DNA of 64,000 nt, taken from positions 3,410,001 through 3,474,000 of the forward strand of contig NZ_CP034570.1 of assembly GCF_003970695.1 (NCBI RefSeq). Reading direction: 5' to 3'. Numbering within the stretch: the first letter of the stretch is position 1; the number at the start of each line of letters is the position of its first letter. The stretch comes from Maribacter sp. MJ134. Its GTDB lineage: Bacteria; Bacteroidota; Bacteroidia; Flavobacteriales; Flavobacteriaceae. Below are positions 52,854 through 63,862 of this stretch, piece after piece. Position numbers and translations under genes: made by a program. Under the pieces are notes generated by a model that saw only the letters and a program-made list of their open reading frames with translations, had not been told where the DNA came from and did not search any database.

Positions 52854-55811
52854 TTATCCTTTTTTTAATTTTATGAAAAACGTTGTTCCATTATCCACTT
52901 TACTTTCTAGCCAGATTTTCCCGTTCATGGATTCAATCTGGTTCTTGGTGATAAAAAGACCTATTCCCTTGGCTTCTTTGTGTGCATGAAACGTTTTGTA
53001 CATTCCAAACACCTTGTTTCCATGTCTTTCCAAATCAATTCCTTGACCATTATCTCTAAATTCTATTTGAATATAGTTCTTTTTTGAAGAGGAGCTAACG
53101 GTAATGACCGGTTCCCTTTCTGGAGAACAATATTTTAAGGAATTAGTGTACAAATTTAGTAGTATACTTTCTAAATAAGCGGGTACCGCCATCACAAAAT
53201 GAGATTTTTGTATACTAAGTTTTATAATTGCACTTTTCTCTTTTAGAAGACCTTCGATGCTTTTTTCAATATTATGTACGGTGTTGAGCAGACTAATACT
53301 CTGCATTTTTTCCAAAGCTCCTGTTCTTACTTGTACTACATCATTTAAATGCTGTATAGTTTCTGATAGACTACTGGTAGCATTGATTAACATGGTATTT
53401 AAATTTTCCCTTTCCTCGGCACTTTCTTCATCTTTCAGGAATTTGGTCAACATGGATAAGTTGGTGGAGTGCGACCTCAAGTTATGGGAGACGATATGGG
53501 CAAAGTTTAATAAGCTATCGTTCTGGGCCTTGGTAACTTCTACTAAAGTTCTGAGTCTCCTTTCAGCTTCTATTCTAGAGGTAATGTCCAACAATTGGGA
53601 AATAAGATGGCTAAGATTACCATCTTCGTCCCTTGTCGCCGTAACGGTAAGCAAGGTGTAAATGATATGTCCTTTCTTATGATAAAATCGTTTTTCAAGC
53701 TGGTAGGTTGTGATTTCTTCATCTAGAACCTGCTGCAATAATTCTAAATCGTCGTCTAAATCTTCTGGGTGCGTAATTTCCTGCCACGTAATATCCAAAA
53801 GTTCTTCTCTAGAATATCCAAAGCTGTCACAAATTCCTTTGTTTACAGAAATCCACTTACCATCAAGACCCACTAAAGCCATTCCGGCAACTGAATTCTG
53901 AAAAGTAAGATTAAAAGATTCTTGACTTCGCTCTAACTTCAACCTCATTTTTCGAAGTTCCGTAATGTCCCAATTTGCACCTATAATTTTAAAGGTCTTA
54001 CCGTCTTTATCCGTTTGAGCTTCGCCAAAGGCTACAAAATGCACAATGTCTCCGTTTGGTCTTACTCCCCTAAATTGCGAATTGAACGGAAGCTTTTCTT
54101 CAATAGTATTTTTTAACTCTTCTGCTACACGGGCTGCATCGTCCGGATGTATTCTTTTCATCCAGGCATCCAATAAATCTGACGCGTCTCTAGGAATATC
54201 GTACATGGTGTACATATTCTCATTACATATGACCACATTTTCTGCTAATCGATAATCCCAGATGCCTATGCTGGCTGCTTGGGTAGCAACTTTTAAGCGT
54301 TCCGCGGTTTCCCTCAGCTCGTGCTCCGCTTCTTTTCTTGAAGTGATATCTAAAATTTGGGAAATTAAATGCGAAATGGAACCATCTATATTGCGTATTA
54401 CATTAACGGTGACCAATGCATAGCTCAAATGTCCATTTTTATGGTAATATCTTTTTTCTAATTGATAACTCTCCCGTTTACCGGCAATTACCTCTTCCAA
54501 TAGGGGAAGCCCCCGTTTTACATCGTCAGGATGCGTAATATCTTGAAAAGTTGAACTGAGAAGTTCTTGTTCTGAATACCCTAAACTTTCGCAAAGGCGT
54601 TTGTTCACTTTAATCCATTTACCATCAAGACTTACCAAGGCCATCCCGGTTGCAGAGTTTTGAAAAGTCTCTTCAAAGGATGCCTTACTAAGCTCCAGTT
54701 TTAGTTTTGTTCTTTTAAGTTCGGTAATATCCCAATTGGTCCCGATCATTTTTATGGCATTCCCATTTGAATCCCTTTCGGTTCGGGCTATTGCCCTAAT
54801 GTTCCTTACCGCACCGTTGGGCCAGAGGACTCTAAATTCGGTGTCAAACTCTTTTTCACCAAAAATTGCCTGAGCTATTTCCGCACTTCCCCTTTCTTTG
54901 TCATCTGGATGCACTCCCGCTTCCCAAGCTTCGTACTCCCCGGAGAAATCTTTCTTATTTACCCCGTAAAGCTTATACATATTAGCGTCCCAAAGAAGTG
55001 CGTTGCTTGTAATATCATACTCCCAAATACCAATATTTGCGGTATTCGTAGCTATTTTTAGACGTTCTGCGATTTCCTCATATTTAAGCTCTGCTTTCTT
55101 TTTTTCATCGATAGCTTGAAAAGTACCGAACATTCGTACGCATTTTCCGTTCCTAAATTCAACTTCTCCTTTGGTACGCACCCAAACCTCCCTCTTTTTA
55201 GCAGTAACTATAATGAGTTCGGTATCCCATGGTTTTCCTTGTGATAAGGCCTGATTAACCAAGGCCATAATTTTTTCTCTAGAATCACCTTCCTTATAAA
55301 AGTTAATGCCTTCTTCTAAATCGGGTTTGTAATCGGCGGAAACTTCATGTATTTTTCTGGTCATTGCGCTCCAATACACTTCGTTTTTCAACAGGTCTAC
55401 TTCCCATCCACCTATCCTTGCCACAACTTCGGCTTTTAGTAGAAGTTCTTTTTCTCGCTGTTCTTCTGTAATATCTTCTAAAATTATAATAGCCCCTCCT
55501 ACTTCGTCGTTTGGTGTCTTCCAAGCTTTTATTCTCCATTTCAACCATACTGTTCTATGGTTGTTTAGAATGAATTTAGTTCCAAGGTTTACGCTTTTTT
55601 TGTCTAGAAGGCTATTTTCTAAATCAGCGAGGAGTTGAGAAGGAACCACTGGGAGCGCATCCACAAATTTGACACCTACTATTTTTGGAGAATCTGGACA
55701 AAACTGTTTTAACCATTCATCGGAATGACTTATAAAATTTAAATCCTTATCCAGTATGGCTACAGCTGTGGGGGAATCTTTTATTAAAAAATTAATGGAT
55801 AGGGTTTCCAA
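52854..55811 (-). CDS. Soluble histidine kinase with six PAS domains
   Basis: A 985-residue sensor kinase with no membrane segment, so it probably senses in the cytoplasm. Six PAS/PAC units lie at about 1-120, 122-240, 245-370, 375-495, 500-620 and 625-750. Units 3-4 and 5-6 are a tandem duplication: both pairs run from ERLKxATxxAxIGIW through ITELxxxxLKLExSxxSF and FQNSxxGMALVxLDGKWI to ITSRxEAE. The dimerisation/phosphoacceptor helix has FAHIVSHNLRSH with the His near 773. The HATPase domain closes the protein, with N, G1 and G2 boxes in LLNLYTNSLKYCSPE, DNGQGIDLERHG and AKGIGLFITKNQIE. It is first in an operon with two receiver proteins. Confidence 0.92.
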   Translation of the reverse strand: METLSINFLIKDSPTAVAILDKDLNFISHSDEWLKQFCPDSPKIVGVKFVDALPVVPSQLLADLENSLLDKKSVNLGTKFILNNHRTVWLKWRIKAWKTPNDEVGGAIIILEDITEEQREKELLLKAEVVARIGGWEVDLLKNEVYWSAMTRKIHEVSADYKPDLEEGINFYKEGDSREKIMALVNQALSQGKPWDTELIIVTAKKREVWVRTKGEVEFRNGKCVRMFGTFQAIDEKKKAELKYEEIAERLKIATNTANIGIWEYDITSNALLWDANMYKLYGVNKKDFSGEYEAWEAGVHPDDKERGSAEIAQAIFGEKEFDTEFRVLWPNGAVRNIRAIARTERDSNGNAIKMIGTNWDITELKRTKLKLELSKASFEETFQNSATGMALVSLDGKWIKVNKRLCESLGYSEQELLSSTFQDITHPDDVKRGLPLLEEVIAGKRESYQLEKRYYHKNGHLSYALVTVNVIRNIDGSISHLISQILDITSRKEAEHELRETAERLKVATQAASIGIWDYRLAENVVICNENMYTMYDIPRDASDLLDAWMKRIHPDDAARVAEELKNTIEEKLPFNSQFRGVRPNGDIVHFVAFGEAQTDKDGKTFKIIGANWDITELRKMRLKLERSQESFNLTFQNSVAGMALVGLDGKWISVNKGICDSFGYSREELLDITWQEITHPEDLDDDLELLQQVLDEEITTYQLEKRFYHKKGHIIYTLLTVTATRDEDGNLSHLISQLLDITSRIEAERRLRTLVEVTKAQNDSLLNFAHIVSHNLRSHSTNLSMLTKFLKDEESAEERENLNTMLINATSSLSETIQHLNDVVQVRTGALEKMQSISLLNTVHNIEKSIEGLLKEKSAIIKLSIQKSHFVMAVPAYLESILLNLYTNSLKYCSPEREPVITVSSSSKKNYIQIEFRDNGQGIDLERHGNKVFGMYKTFHAHKEAKGIGLFITKNQIESMNGKIWLESKVDNGTTFFIKLKKG

Positions 55812-55918
55812 TTTAATCAGGTTTTGTTAAAGATACGCCTTTATTTCAACGTAGGAAAATAGTATAAAATTGTAAGAAATTAAGCTATTATTATCTAGTT
55901 TTCTCATTCTTAAGTATG

Positions 55919-55948
55919 AAAAAAGTGGCTCTAATTAGAGCCACTTTT
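55919..55948. terminator. Symmetrical terminator downstream of katG
   Basis: AAAAGTGGCTCTAA (55921-55934) and TTAGAGCCACTTTT (55935-55948) are perfect inverted complements. On the minus strand the stem is followed by T runs, placing it 26 bases past the katG stop. It separates katG from the kinase operon. Confidence 0.86.
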
Positions 55949-55974
55949 AACAATCATATCTGTTTAATTAGGTA

Positions 55975-58299
<2,325 letters not shown>

Positions 58300-58389
58300 T
58301 TATTTCATCATTGATATTATCTATGTTTGAAGTGATACTATAAATGTCTTTCAACTTCTACAATTACTCTTTTTTAATATCTTAGGCAT

Positions 58390-58863
58390 ATGAATAAAAT
58401 CGAATTGTTTTTTGGTGCGATCAGGGAAGGTAATTTTTTAGATTTTAAAAATTTGCTCGATGAAACTCCGGATTTAATAGGAGCAAAAGATCAGCGCGGG
58501 TCGTCACCTTTGATACTGGCTACGTATTACAATCAAGAAGAGATTGTAGATTTGCTTTTGGAGCAAGGCGCTGCCCTAGATGATAAGGATGCTTCCGGAA
58601 ACACGGCATTGATGGGTGTTTGTTTTAAGGGATTCATCAGTATTGCCAAAAAACTAATTGAGAAAGGGGCCAGTATAAACGAAAGAAATGCAATGGGAGG
58701 CACAGCCCTTATCTATGCAGCAACATTTAACAGGTTAGAAATAGCCAAGTTGTTACTGGCAAAAAATGCGGATACCAGTATAAAAGACCAGCGAGGAAAT
58801 ACGGCTTTAGATCATGCCAAGTTGCAAGGTGCGCCAGAGCTCATAGACCTTTTGGAGCGCTAA
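58390..58863 (+). CDS. Ankyrin-repeat protein adjacent to katG
   Basis: A 157-residue protein consisting of four to five ankyrin repeats from about residue 35 to the end: DQRGSSPLILATYYNQEEIV, DASGNTALMGVCFKGFISIA, NAMGGTALIYAATFNRLEIA and DQRGNTALDHAKLQGAPELI. No signal peptide is seen, so it is probably cytoplasmic. It is divergent from katG with a shared 168-base intergenic region. Ankyrin proteins beside catalase genes have been described in other bacteria, where they are needed for full catalase activity or heme acquisition; a matching role here is inference. Confidence 0.9.
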   Translation: MNKIELFFGAIREGNFLDFKNLLDETPDLIGAKDQRGSSPLILATYYNQEEIVDLLLEQGAALDDKDASGNTALMGVCFKGFISIAKKLIEKGASINERNAMGGTALIYAATFNRLEIAKLLLAKNADTSIKDQRGNTALDHAKLQGAPELIDLLER

Positions 58864-58893
58864 ATAAGACATTACAGCAGAGAAGGACCGAGA

Positions 58894-59160
58894 TTATTTT
58901 CTAGATAGTAAGCCCTTCACCATAAATAATAGGATGGTGCCTGCGAGTATAAATGTTATTGAATTTCCCGCAATAATAGGCATTTGATTATTTAGCATGC
59001 CATAGAGCAACCATAGACCAACACCCAATACAAAAAGGACGTACATAGGTAAGGACAGACCTTTCGTATCTTTTGTTCTAATCGTTTTTAGGGCCTGAGG
59101 AAGAAAGCTCACCGTGGTGAGAACGGCTGCCAAATTTCCGATAATAGAGGTAAAATCCAT
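58894..59160 (-). CDS. SemiSWEET sugar transporter
   Basis: An 88-residue inner-membrane protein from the ATG at 59160; the frame opens 19 codons earlier, but the shorter form has the usual N-terminus MDFTSIIGNLAAVLTTVSFL. It has three helices in one MtN3/PQ-loop unit, with the Pro-Gln motif in FLPQALKTIRTKDTKGLSLP and the second helix YVLFVLGVGLWLLYG, then a third helix ending before the charged KGLLSRK. SemiSWEETs work as homodimers that move sugars down their gradient. The substrate is not known. Convergent with the ankyrin gene. Confidence 0.88.
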   Translation of the reverse strand: MDFTSIIGNLAAVLTTVSFLPQALKTIRTKDTKGLSLPMYVLFVLGVGLWLLYGMLNNQMPIIAGNSITFILAGTILLFMVKGLLSRK

Positions 59161-59320
59161 AACAATTCCATTTGTGGGTACAAAGTTGCTTGAAAGACTA
59201 AGTTGGTACAACAACATTATTTGCCAAAAAATATGCTATTTTACCTTTTTTTGTCTCATTTGATGCAGAAATAGATAATTTTGAATAGTTCATCTAAAAA
59301 CAGTTTAAGGTTCAAAATGG

Positions 59321-59328
59321 TAAATTTG
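59321..59328 (+). promoter_or_regulatory. TAnnTTTG element just before the Nudix gene
   Basis: TAAATTTG at 59321-59328 matches the -7 consensus but ends only 5 bases before the ATG at 59334. Use of this element would give a leaderless or nearly leaderless message. No -33 TTG at a good distance was seen. Confidence 0.4.
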
Positions 59329-59333
59329 AATAC

Positions 59334-59957
59334 ATGGAACTTAAAGAACAACTTACACTAATAAAACGTTTGAAGTCCTTAGCGGAGACAGGTTTAGTGT
59401 ATGTAGAGGATGATTATGCCAGAGAAAGGTATGAAGAGCTTTGGGAAATTAGTCTTCAACTCATGGGCGGTTTAACGAACAAGCCTTTTAAAGCACTAGA
59501 TAGTTTTTTCCTAAGAGAAATGGATTATCCAACCGTAAAGGTAGATGTGCGCGGTTTCGTTCTGAACAAGGACGACCAAATTCTAATGGCAAAGGAAAGC
59601 GTAGACGGAAAATGGACAATTCCTGGAGGATGGGCAGATATCGGTGATACCCCTACAGAAGCTGTTGTTAAAGAAATTAGGGAAGAAACCGGTTTGGACG
59701 CTGAAGTAGTGAGACTTCTTGCCATTTATGATAAACGTTGTCATAACCATCCGCCGGAGCCTTTTTATATTTATAAACTCATGTTTCTATGTACGATTAC
59801 AGGTGGAAATTTGCAACATGGGTTTGATATGAAGGGCGCCGATTTTTTTTCATTAACCGATTTACCCGAACTTTCGGAACCAAGAATTTTAGAGAGCCAA
59901 TTAAAACAATTATTTCAACTGGCTAAATCAGATAATCAATCTGTTCATATAGACTAA
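59334..59957 (+). CDS. Nudix hydrolase with N-terminal helical domain
   Basis: A 207-residue Nudix hydrolase. The N-terminal 60 residues (LIKRLKSLAETGLVYVEDDY) form the helical lead domain of the ADP-ribose pyrophosphatase-like group. The Nudix domain begins with VDVRGFVLNKDDQILMAKES; the Nudix box reads G-x5-D-x7-KEIREETGL, where the canonical first Glu and the Arg are conservatively replaced by Asp and Lys, while the metal-binding REEx core is kept. It probably hydrolyses a nucleoside diphosphate derivative. It is followed by the nitrilase-family gene after 4 bases, so the two form an operon. Confidence 0.88.
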   Translation: MELKEQLTLIKRLKSLAETGLVYVEDDYARERYEELWEISLQLMGGLTNKPFKALDSFFLREMDYPTVKVDVRGFVLNKDDQILMAKESVDGKWTIPGGWADIGDTPTEAVVKEIREETGLDAEVVRLLAIYDKRCHNHPPEPFYIYKLMFLCTITGGNLQHGFDMKGADFFSLTDLPELSEPRILESQLKQLFQLAKSDNQSVHID

Positions 59958-59961
59958 TAAA

Positions 59962-60750
59962 ATGCAAGAAGCTCTAAAAATAGTACTTGTTCAAACCTCT
60001 TTGATTTGGGAAAATCCAAAGAAGAATAGAGCGATACTGTCAAAAAAGCTCGAAGGCCTGAAGGGTGATATCGATGTTATTGTGCTGCCCGAGATGTTCA
60101 CTACGGGCTTTACCATGTCCCCTGTACATATTGAAGAAGAAGAAGGGAAAAAGACCGTTGCATGGATGCAAAAGAAGGCAAAGGAGACTGGCGCAGCAAT
60201 TATAGGAAGTATTGTTTTCAAAGAAGGAGAGTGTTATTATAACCGGCTTTGGTTTGTAAAACCAGATGGGAGTTCTTCATCGTATGATAAAAGACACACT
60301 TTCACATTAGCCGGTGAGGATAAGAAGTATGTTGCTGGCAGCAAAAAATTATTGGAAACCTACAAGGGTTTTAAGTTTTGTCCTCTTATTTGTTATGATT
60401 TACGTTTTCCTGTGTGGAGCAGAAATACAGAGGCCTATGACGTTTTACTATATGTGGCCAATTGGCCCAAACCAAGAATAGGGGCTTGGGATACGTTACT
60501 TAAAGCCCGTGCTATTGAGAACATGGCTTATTGCGTAGGGGTAAATAGGATAGGCACGGATGATAGCGGACATGAGTACCCTGGACATTCCGCAGTTTAT
60601 GACGCACTAGGAAAACGGATAACATTTTCCGATAAAGAGGAGTGTATTGAAATTACCGTTCATAAAAACCATATTAAAAAGACTCGGGATACCTTAGGTT
60701 TTCTGGATGATAGGGATAGTTTTGAATTAATTCTGCAAACTAATTTTTAG
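59962..60750 (+). CDS. Nitrilase-family amidohydrolase (omega-amidase type)
   Basis: A 262-residue cytoplasmic carbon-nitrogen hydrolase. The catalytic triad is visible as Glu44 (VLPEMFTTGF), Lys110 (YDKRHTF) and Cys144 (PLICYDLRFP). Length and the sequence FTTGFTMSP match the YafV/omega-amidase branch, which hydrolyses 2-oxoglutaramate and related amides, a repair function for glutamine transaminase products. That assignment is by similarity. It is 4 bases downstream of the Nudix gene and its last 11 bases overlap the convergent gene at 60740. Confidence 0.89.
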   Translation: MQEALKIVLVQTSLIWENPKKNRAILSKKLEGLKGDIDVIVLPEMFTTGFTMSPVHIEEEEGKKTVAWMQKKAKETGAAIIGSIVFKEGECYYNRLWFVKPDGSSSSYDKRHTFTLAGEDKKYVAGSKKLLETYKGFKFCPLICYDLRFPVWSRNTEAYDVLLYVANWPKPRIGAWDTLLKARAIENMAYCVGVNRIGTDDSGHEYPGHSAVYDALGKRITFSDKEECIEITVHKNHIKKTRDTLGFLDDRDSFELILQTNF

Positions 60751-61417
60751 AGTTATAATATTCTAGAATTCTAGCTAAATCTTTTTCTTTTTTAAAGGAA
60801 AGTTTTTCTTTTTTTATGAAATTTAGTGTTTCATTGTCAAAGAGACCTGTGATAATTTTTTTCTTAGACGGAAGCTGAATGGCTTCTTCCACTTCGTTTG
60901 TGTAATAAAGGTCATCAACAATCGTTAATTTATCTTCGTTATCTATCCCTAATAAGTTAGAATCTGAAACTGCTTTGATAATTTTAGTATTGTAAACTCT
61001 GAACAAACTGATTTTACCTTGGACAAGTCGTTCGGCGAATATTCTTTTGTTTACACCTTTTATTTTAAGAGGAACAAAGTTTTTACCGGCGAGTTGAACA
61101 GAGATTCCATCGACGGGTGTTAAAGAAACGATATCTTTTACTTTAAGCACCTCGATTTCTCTGGTGTACGCATTAAACCTTGCCAAAAGTGTAACTTTCT
61201 TTTTGTTTTTTTTATCCAAGATGGTTGCCTGTTGCCATTCCTCATTTAGAAATTCCGACCCCTTTACCTTAACACCTGAATTTTCAGAAACGCGTATGGG
61301 CGCACCACTGGTTACGTTGTCAAATTGAAAAGAGGCCCCTTCATCAGTGGTATAATTTACTTGGCTTTTGGAATAAAAAGTCACGAATACAAAAGTTAAA
61401 AAAATTATCTTGTTCAT
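60740..61417 (-). CDS. Exported protein of unknown function
   Basis: 225 residues from the ATG at 61417, which starts a signal peptide (MNKIIFLTFVFVTFYSKSQ); the frame is open 10 codons upstream. No family was recognised with certainty. The body is mostly beta strands with Lys/Glu-rich turns, beginning VNYTTDEGASFQFDNVTSGA and containing a central RFNAYTREIEVLK segment; this composition is common in small Flavobacteriaceae periplasmic proteins. It is 32 bases downstream of the Ig-like lipoprotein on the same strand and may be expressed with it. Confidence 0.68.
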   Translation of the reverse strand: MNKIIFLTFVFVTFYSKSQVNYTTDEGASFQFDNVTSGAPIRVSENSGVKVKGSEFLNEEWQQATILDKKNKKKVTLLARFNAYTREIEVLKVKDIVSLTPVDGISVQLAGKNFVPLKIKGVNKRIFAERLVQGKISLFRVYNTKIIKAVSDSNLLGIDNEDKLTIVDDLYYTNEVEEAIQLPSKKKIITGLFDNETLNFIKKEKLSFKKEKDLARILEYYNSKN

Positions 61418-61449
61418 ATTTTTTTTGAATTCCGTTAATATAGTCAATA

Positions 61450-63066
61450 TTAATCTAATAGATTAAACGTCTCTATCTTTTCCCAATTGGCACGCATTTC
61501 TATGGGGCCGGGGTAATAGCTCACCTTTTCTGGTTGTATATTTTTAAGGTAATTCCCAGTATCCCATTGTTTATTTTCATTCTCATCAAATATTATCCTG
61601 ACCAAATAGTTTCCCGGATCTATATTGTTGAACTCAAAAACTTGAGGTCCTGTTGCGTAGATTTCTCTTTCTGTTTGTCCTTTCTCGTTCGTTAGTTGTA
61701 CAATCAAAGGATAGTTAATATTCGTGCCATTCACGTTCAAACTTAGGTTTCCGAAATCGGCTAGACTTTTGGTATTCAAGTTATAGTTGATAGTATCATT
61801 GGTCTCTTCGAAAAAATCTTGAATAGCACCTGGCAAGAGTTCAATTTTATAGTTTTCATTTGGTTCTACGCTAAAATCAAAATCGACCTTATTGGCTATA
61901 CTGTCTAATTTTGTAGAGTAGGCTACAGTGGTAGAATCCTTCGATATCATTTTAATTTTAGAGGTATCCAACACCATTATCGGGGTATTTACGGCTATAC
62001 TGAAAGATTCTCCAAAATCTAGATTCCCTTTTTTATTGGGCGTAAGACGAAGCGAGTCCACACCAATTTTTCTTTTTTTTACGGTAAAGGTGTCTATAAC
62101 CTTGAGAGCATCATTGGTTATCGTAAATACGAGGGAATCCATTTCAAAAGGGGTAAACCAAAAGTTCAGTGTGTCTTTATCGAATTCTTTTAGTACAGTG
62201 GTTCTTACGGTATCGGGAATTGCGGAAATGAGGTCTATGCGAAGGTCTTGTCCTTCACCATAATACCCGAAACTAATTTTGTTTTTCGCTGCCATAGAAG
62301 GAACAGCGGCCCCGTAATCGGGTATTTCTTTAAACAAGGTCAGCAAATAAATAGAGTCTGTGGGTAAGTTAATGGTGTCCTTTGTAAAGCCAATTTTGTC
62401 CGTTTTCTGATTAAAGATATTATCCTTTGCCTCGTCCTTGATTGCAAATAGGGCGTATTTCCCCTCCTTGAGATTTTTAAGCCGAAATATCACCGTGCTA
62501 TCCAAGGTATTGGTGATGTAGTTCGGGGGCTTTTGGTAAAGTGTAGAATCGGTGTAGGAAGAATCGATTTTATACAGCATCACACTAATAAAATCATCCG
62601 CCTCTTTGTTGAAGGCATCTTTGACAACACCTGCCAACTCCAATGAATCAATGTAATCTCCCGTAGAAAAAACGTAGGTTAAAAAACTATTAGGGTTTCC
62701 CTCATTATTGTCCACGATACTCTGTCCAAAATTAAGGGTGTACGTAGTATTTTCTAGAAGAGTGTCTTTAATGGTAATTTCAACAAATTTATTAGCTCCG
62801 CCCTGCGGGCTTAATAGAGGAGGATATTTAAGGGGAGGAGAAACTATTAACTGCTCTTGTACATCCTGTAGCTTTACCAACTCATCAAAATAGAGTCGTA
62901 TTTTGGCGGATTTAAAGTTAGTGGTCATATTATCTGGCTCCGCTCTTATAAGTGTAGGAGGTGTTTCATCCTTTGGCCCTCCGGTCGGGGTTCCTTTGCG
63001 GGCGCATTGGTAGGATGCGAATACTATGAAAAAAATAAAAATATAGGATAAAAATTTTCGAAACAT
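61450..63066 (-). CDS. Large lipoprotein with N-terminal bacterial Ig-like domain
   Basis: 538 residues from the ATG at 63066 (MFRKFLSYIFIFFIVFASYQC). Lipobox Cys21 is followed by ARKGTPTGGPKDETPPTLIR, the typical lead-in of SbsA-type Ig-like domains, which spans about 30-135 (FDELVKLQDVQEQLIVSPPL). The remaining part is beta-rich with a carboxypeptidase-regulatory-like end (PGNYLVRIIFDENENKQWDTGN). This architecture is widespread in Flavobacteriaceae as a surface or periplasmic lipoprotein with no known function. It is close downstream of the comF locus on the same strand; its real start lies 51 bases past the comF stop. Confidence 0.84.
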   Translation of the reverse strand: MFRKFLSYIFIFFIVFASYQCARKGTPTGGPKDETPPTLIRAEPDNMTTNFKSAKIRLYFDELVKLQDVQEQLIVSPPLKYPPLLSPQGGANKFVEITIKDTLLENTTYTLNFGQSIVDNNEGNPNSFLTYVFSTGDYIDSLELAGVVKDAFNKEADDFISVMLYKIDSSYTDSTLYQKPPNYITNTLDSTVIFRLKNLKEGKYALFAIKDEAKDNIFNQKTDKIGFTKDTINLPTDSIYLLTLFKEIPDYGAAVPSMAAKNKISFGYYGEGQDLRIDLISAIPDTVRTTVLKEFDKDTLNFWFTPFEMDSLVFTITNDALKVIDTFTVKKRKIGVDSLRLTPNKKGNLDFGESFSIAVNTPIMVLDTSKIKMISKDSTTVAYSTKLDSIANKVDFDFSVEPNENYKIELLPGAIQDFFEETNDTINYNLNTKSLADFGNLSLNVNGTNINYPLIVQLTNEKGQTEREIYATGPQVFEFNNIDPGNYLVRIIFDENENKQWDTGNYLKNIQPEKVSYYPGPIEMRANWEKIETFNLLD

Positions 63067-63116
63067 CGATATAATTTCTAGAACAAAGAAACAACATATT
63101 TTATAGAAAATGGTAA

Positions 63117-63820
63117 TCATTCAACTACGGCCATAGTGGCGATATAAACAACGGTTCCTTCAATTTTTTTCAACGGCCGGCCACAGATTTCCATGGTAGC
63201 ACCAGTGGTAATTACATCATCTACCAATAGTATTCTTTTATTTTTTAGGATTTTCTCATCAGTAACTTCATATAAGGATCTGTTATCATACCATCTTGCT
63301 AATCTACTTCTCTTGGTTTGGGTTTTGGTGTTGGCGGTCTTTATGAGTACATTCTCCAGATACGTACTGTTTAAATGAAATGCCAATCGTTTTGCGAAGA
63401 GTGCGGTTTGATTGTATCCTCTCTTTTTAAGTTTTTTTCATGCAGAGGCACAGGTATTACATAATCTACTTTTTCTAAATGATTATTCTCGCTTATTTGT
63501 TGACCGAACCAATCTCCCAGAAAAGCACCGATTTGTTCTTGGTTTCTGTATTTCAGATTATGAATAAGGTTCTTTACAATACCTTGATCAGTGAAAAATA
63601 AGAAGGAATTGGCCTTTTTAATGTTAATTCTGCCATAAAAAATACGATCTACCCTGTTTTCGTCGTTAAAGTTATAATCGGTGAGCGGTAATTGATGTCG
63701 ACAAACGGTACACAGATGTTGCTCTCCTCCGTTTAATCGCGCATTACATCCAAAACATACCCTTGGTAATAGGAGGTTGTTTATAGCATTTAGTATATTT
63801 GGTAGCTTGTTGCGAAACAA
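63117..63820 (-). pseudogene. ComF-family protein, frameshifted
   Basis: Two overlapping frames make one ComF protein. The first (63371-63820) has the N-terminal zinc ribbon Cys22, Cys25, Cys37, Cys40 (CFGCNARLN and CTVCRHQLP) and runs to VIPVPLHEKNLKRED, where it goes out of frame. The second (63117-63386) gives the phosphoribosyltransferase C-terminus with ILLVDDVITTGAT. Adding one A to the run of seven at 63432-63438 (T on the plus strand) restores the expected LKKRGYNQTALFAKRLAFH. ComF-like proteins take part in DNA uptake or in nucleotide metabolism. The change could be a genuine mutation, slippage in a homopolymer, or a sequencing error; the rest of the sequence is intact. Confidence 0.82.
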
Positions 63821-63862
63821 ATCTTAAGTATCTATTAACCTACTATAAGGCCAACTTTATTG

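Noticed and set aside
59221-59333. tRNA or leader RNA between the SemiSWEET and Nudix genes
   Set aside because: No cloverleaf or terminator-like fold; only a -7 promoter element is seen.
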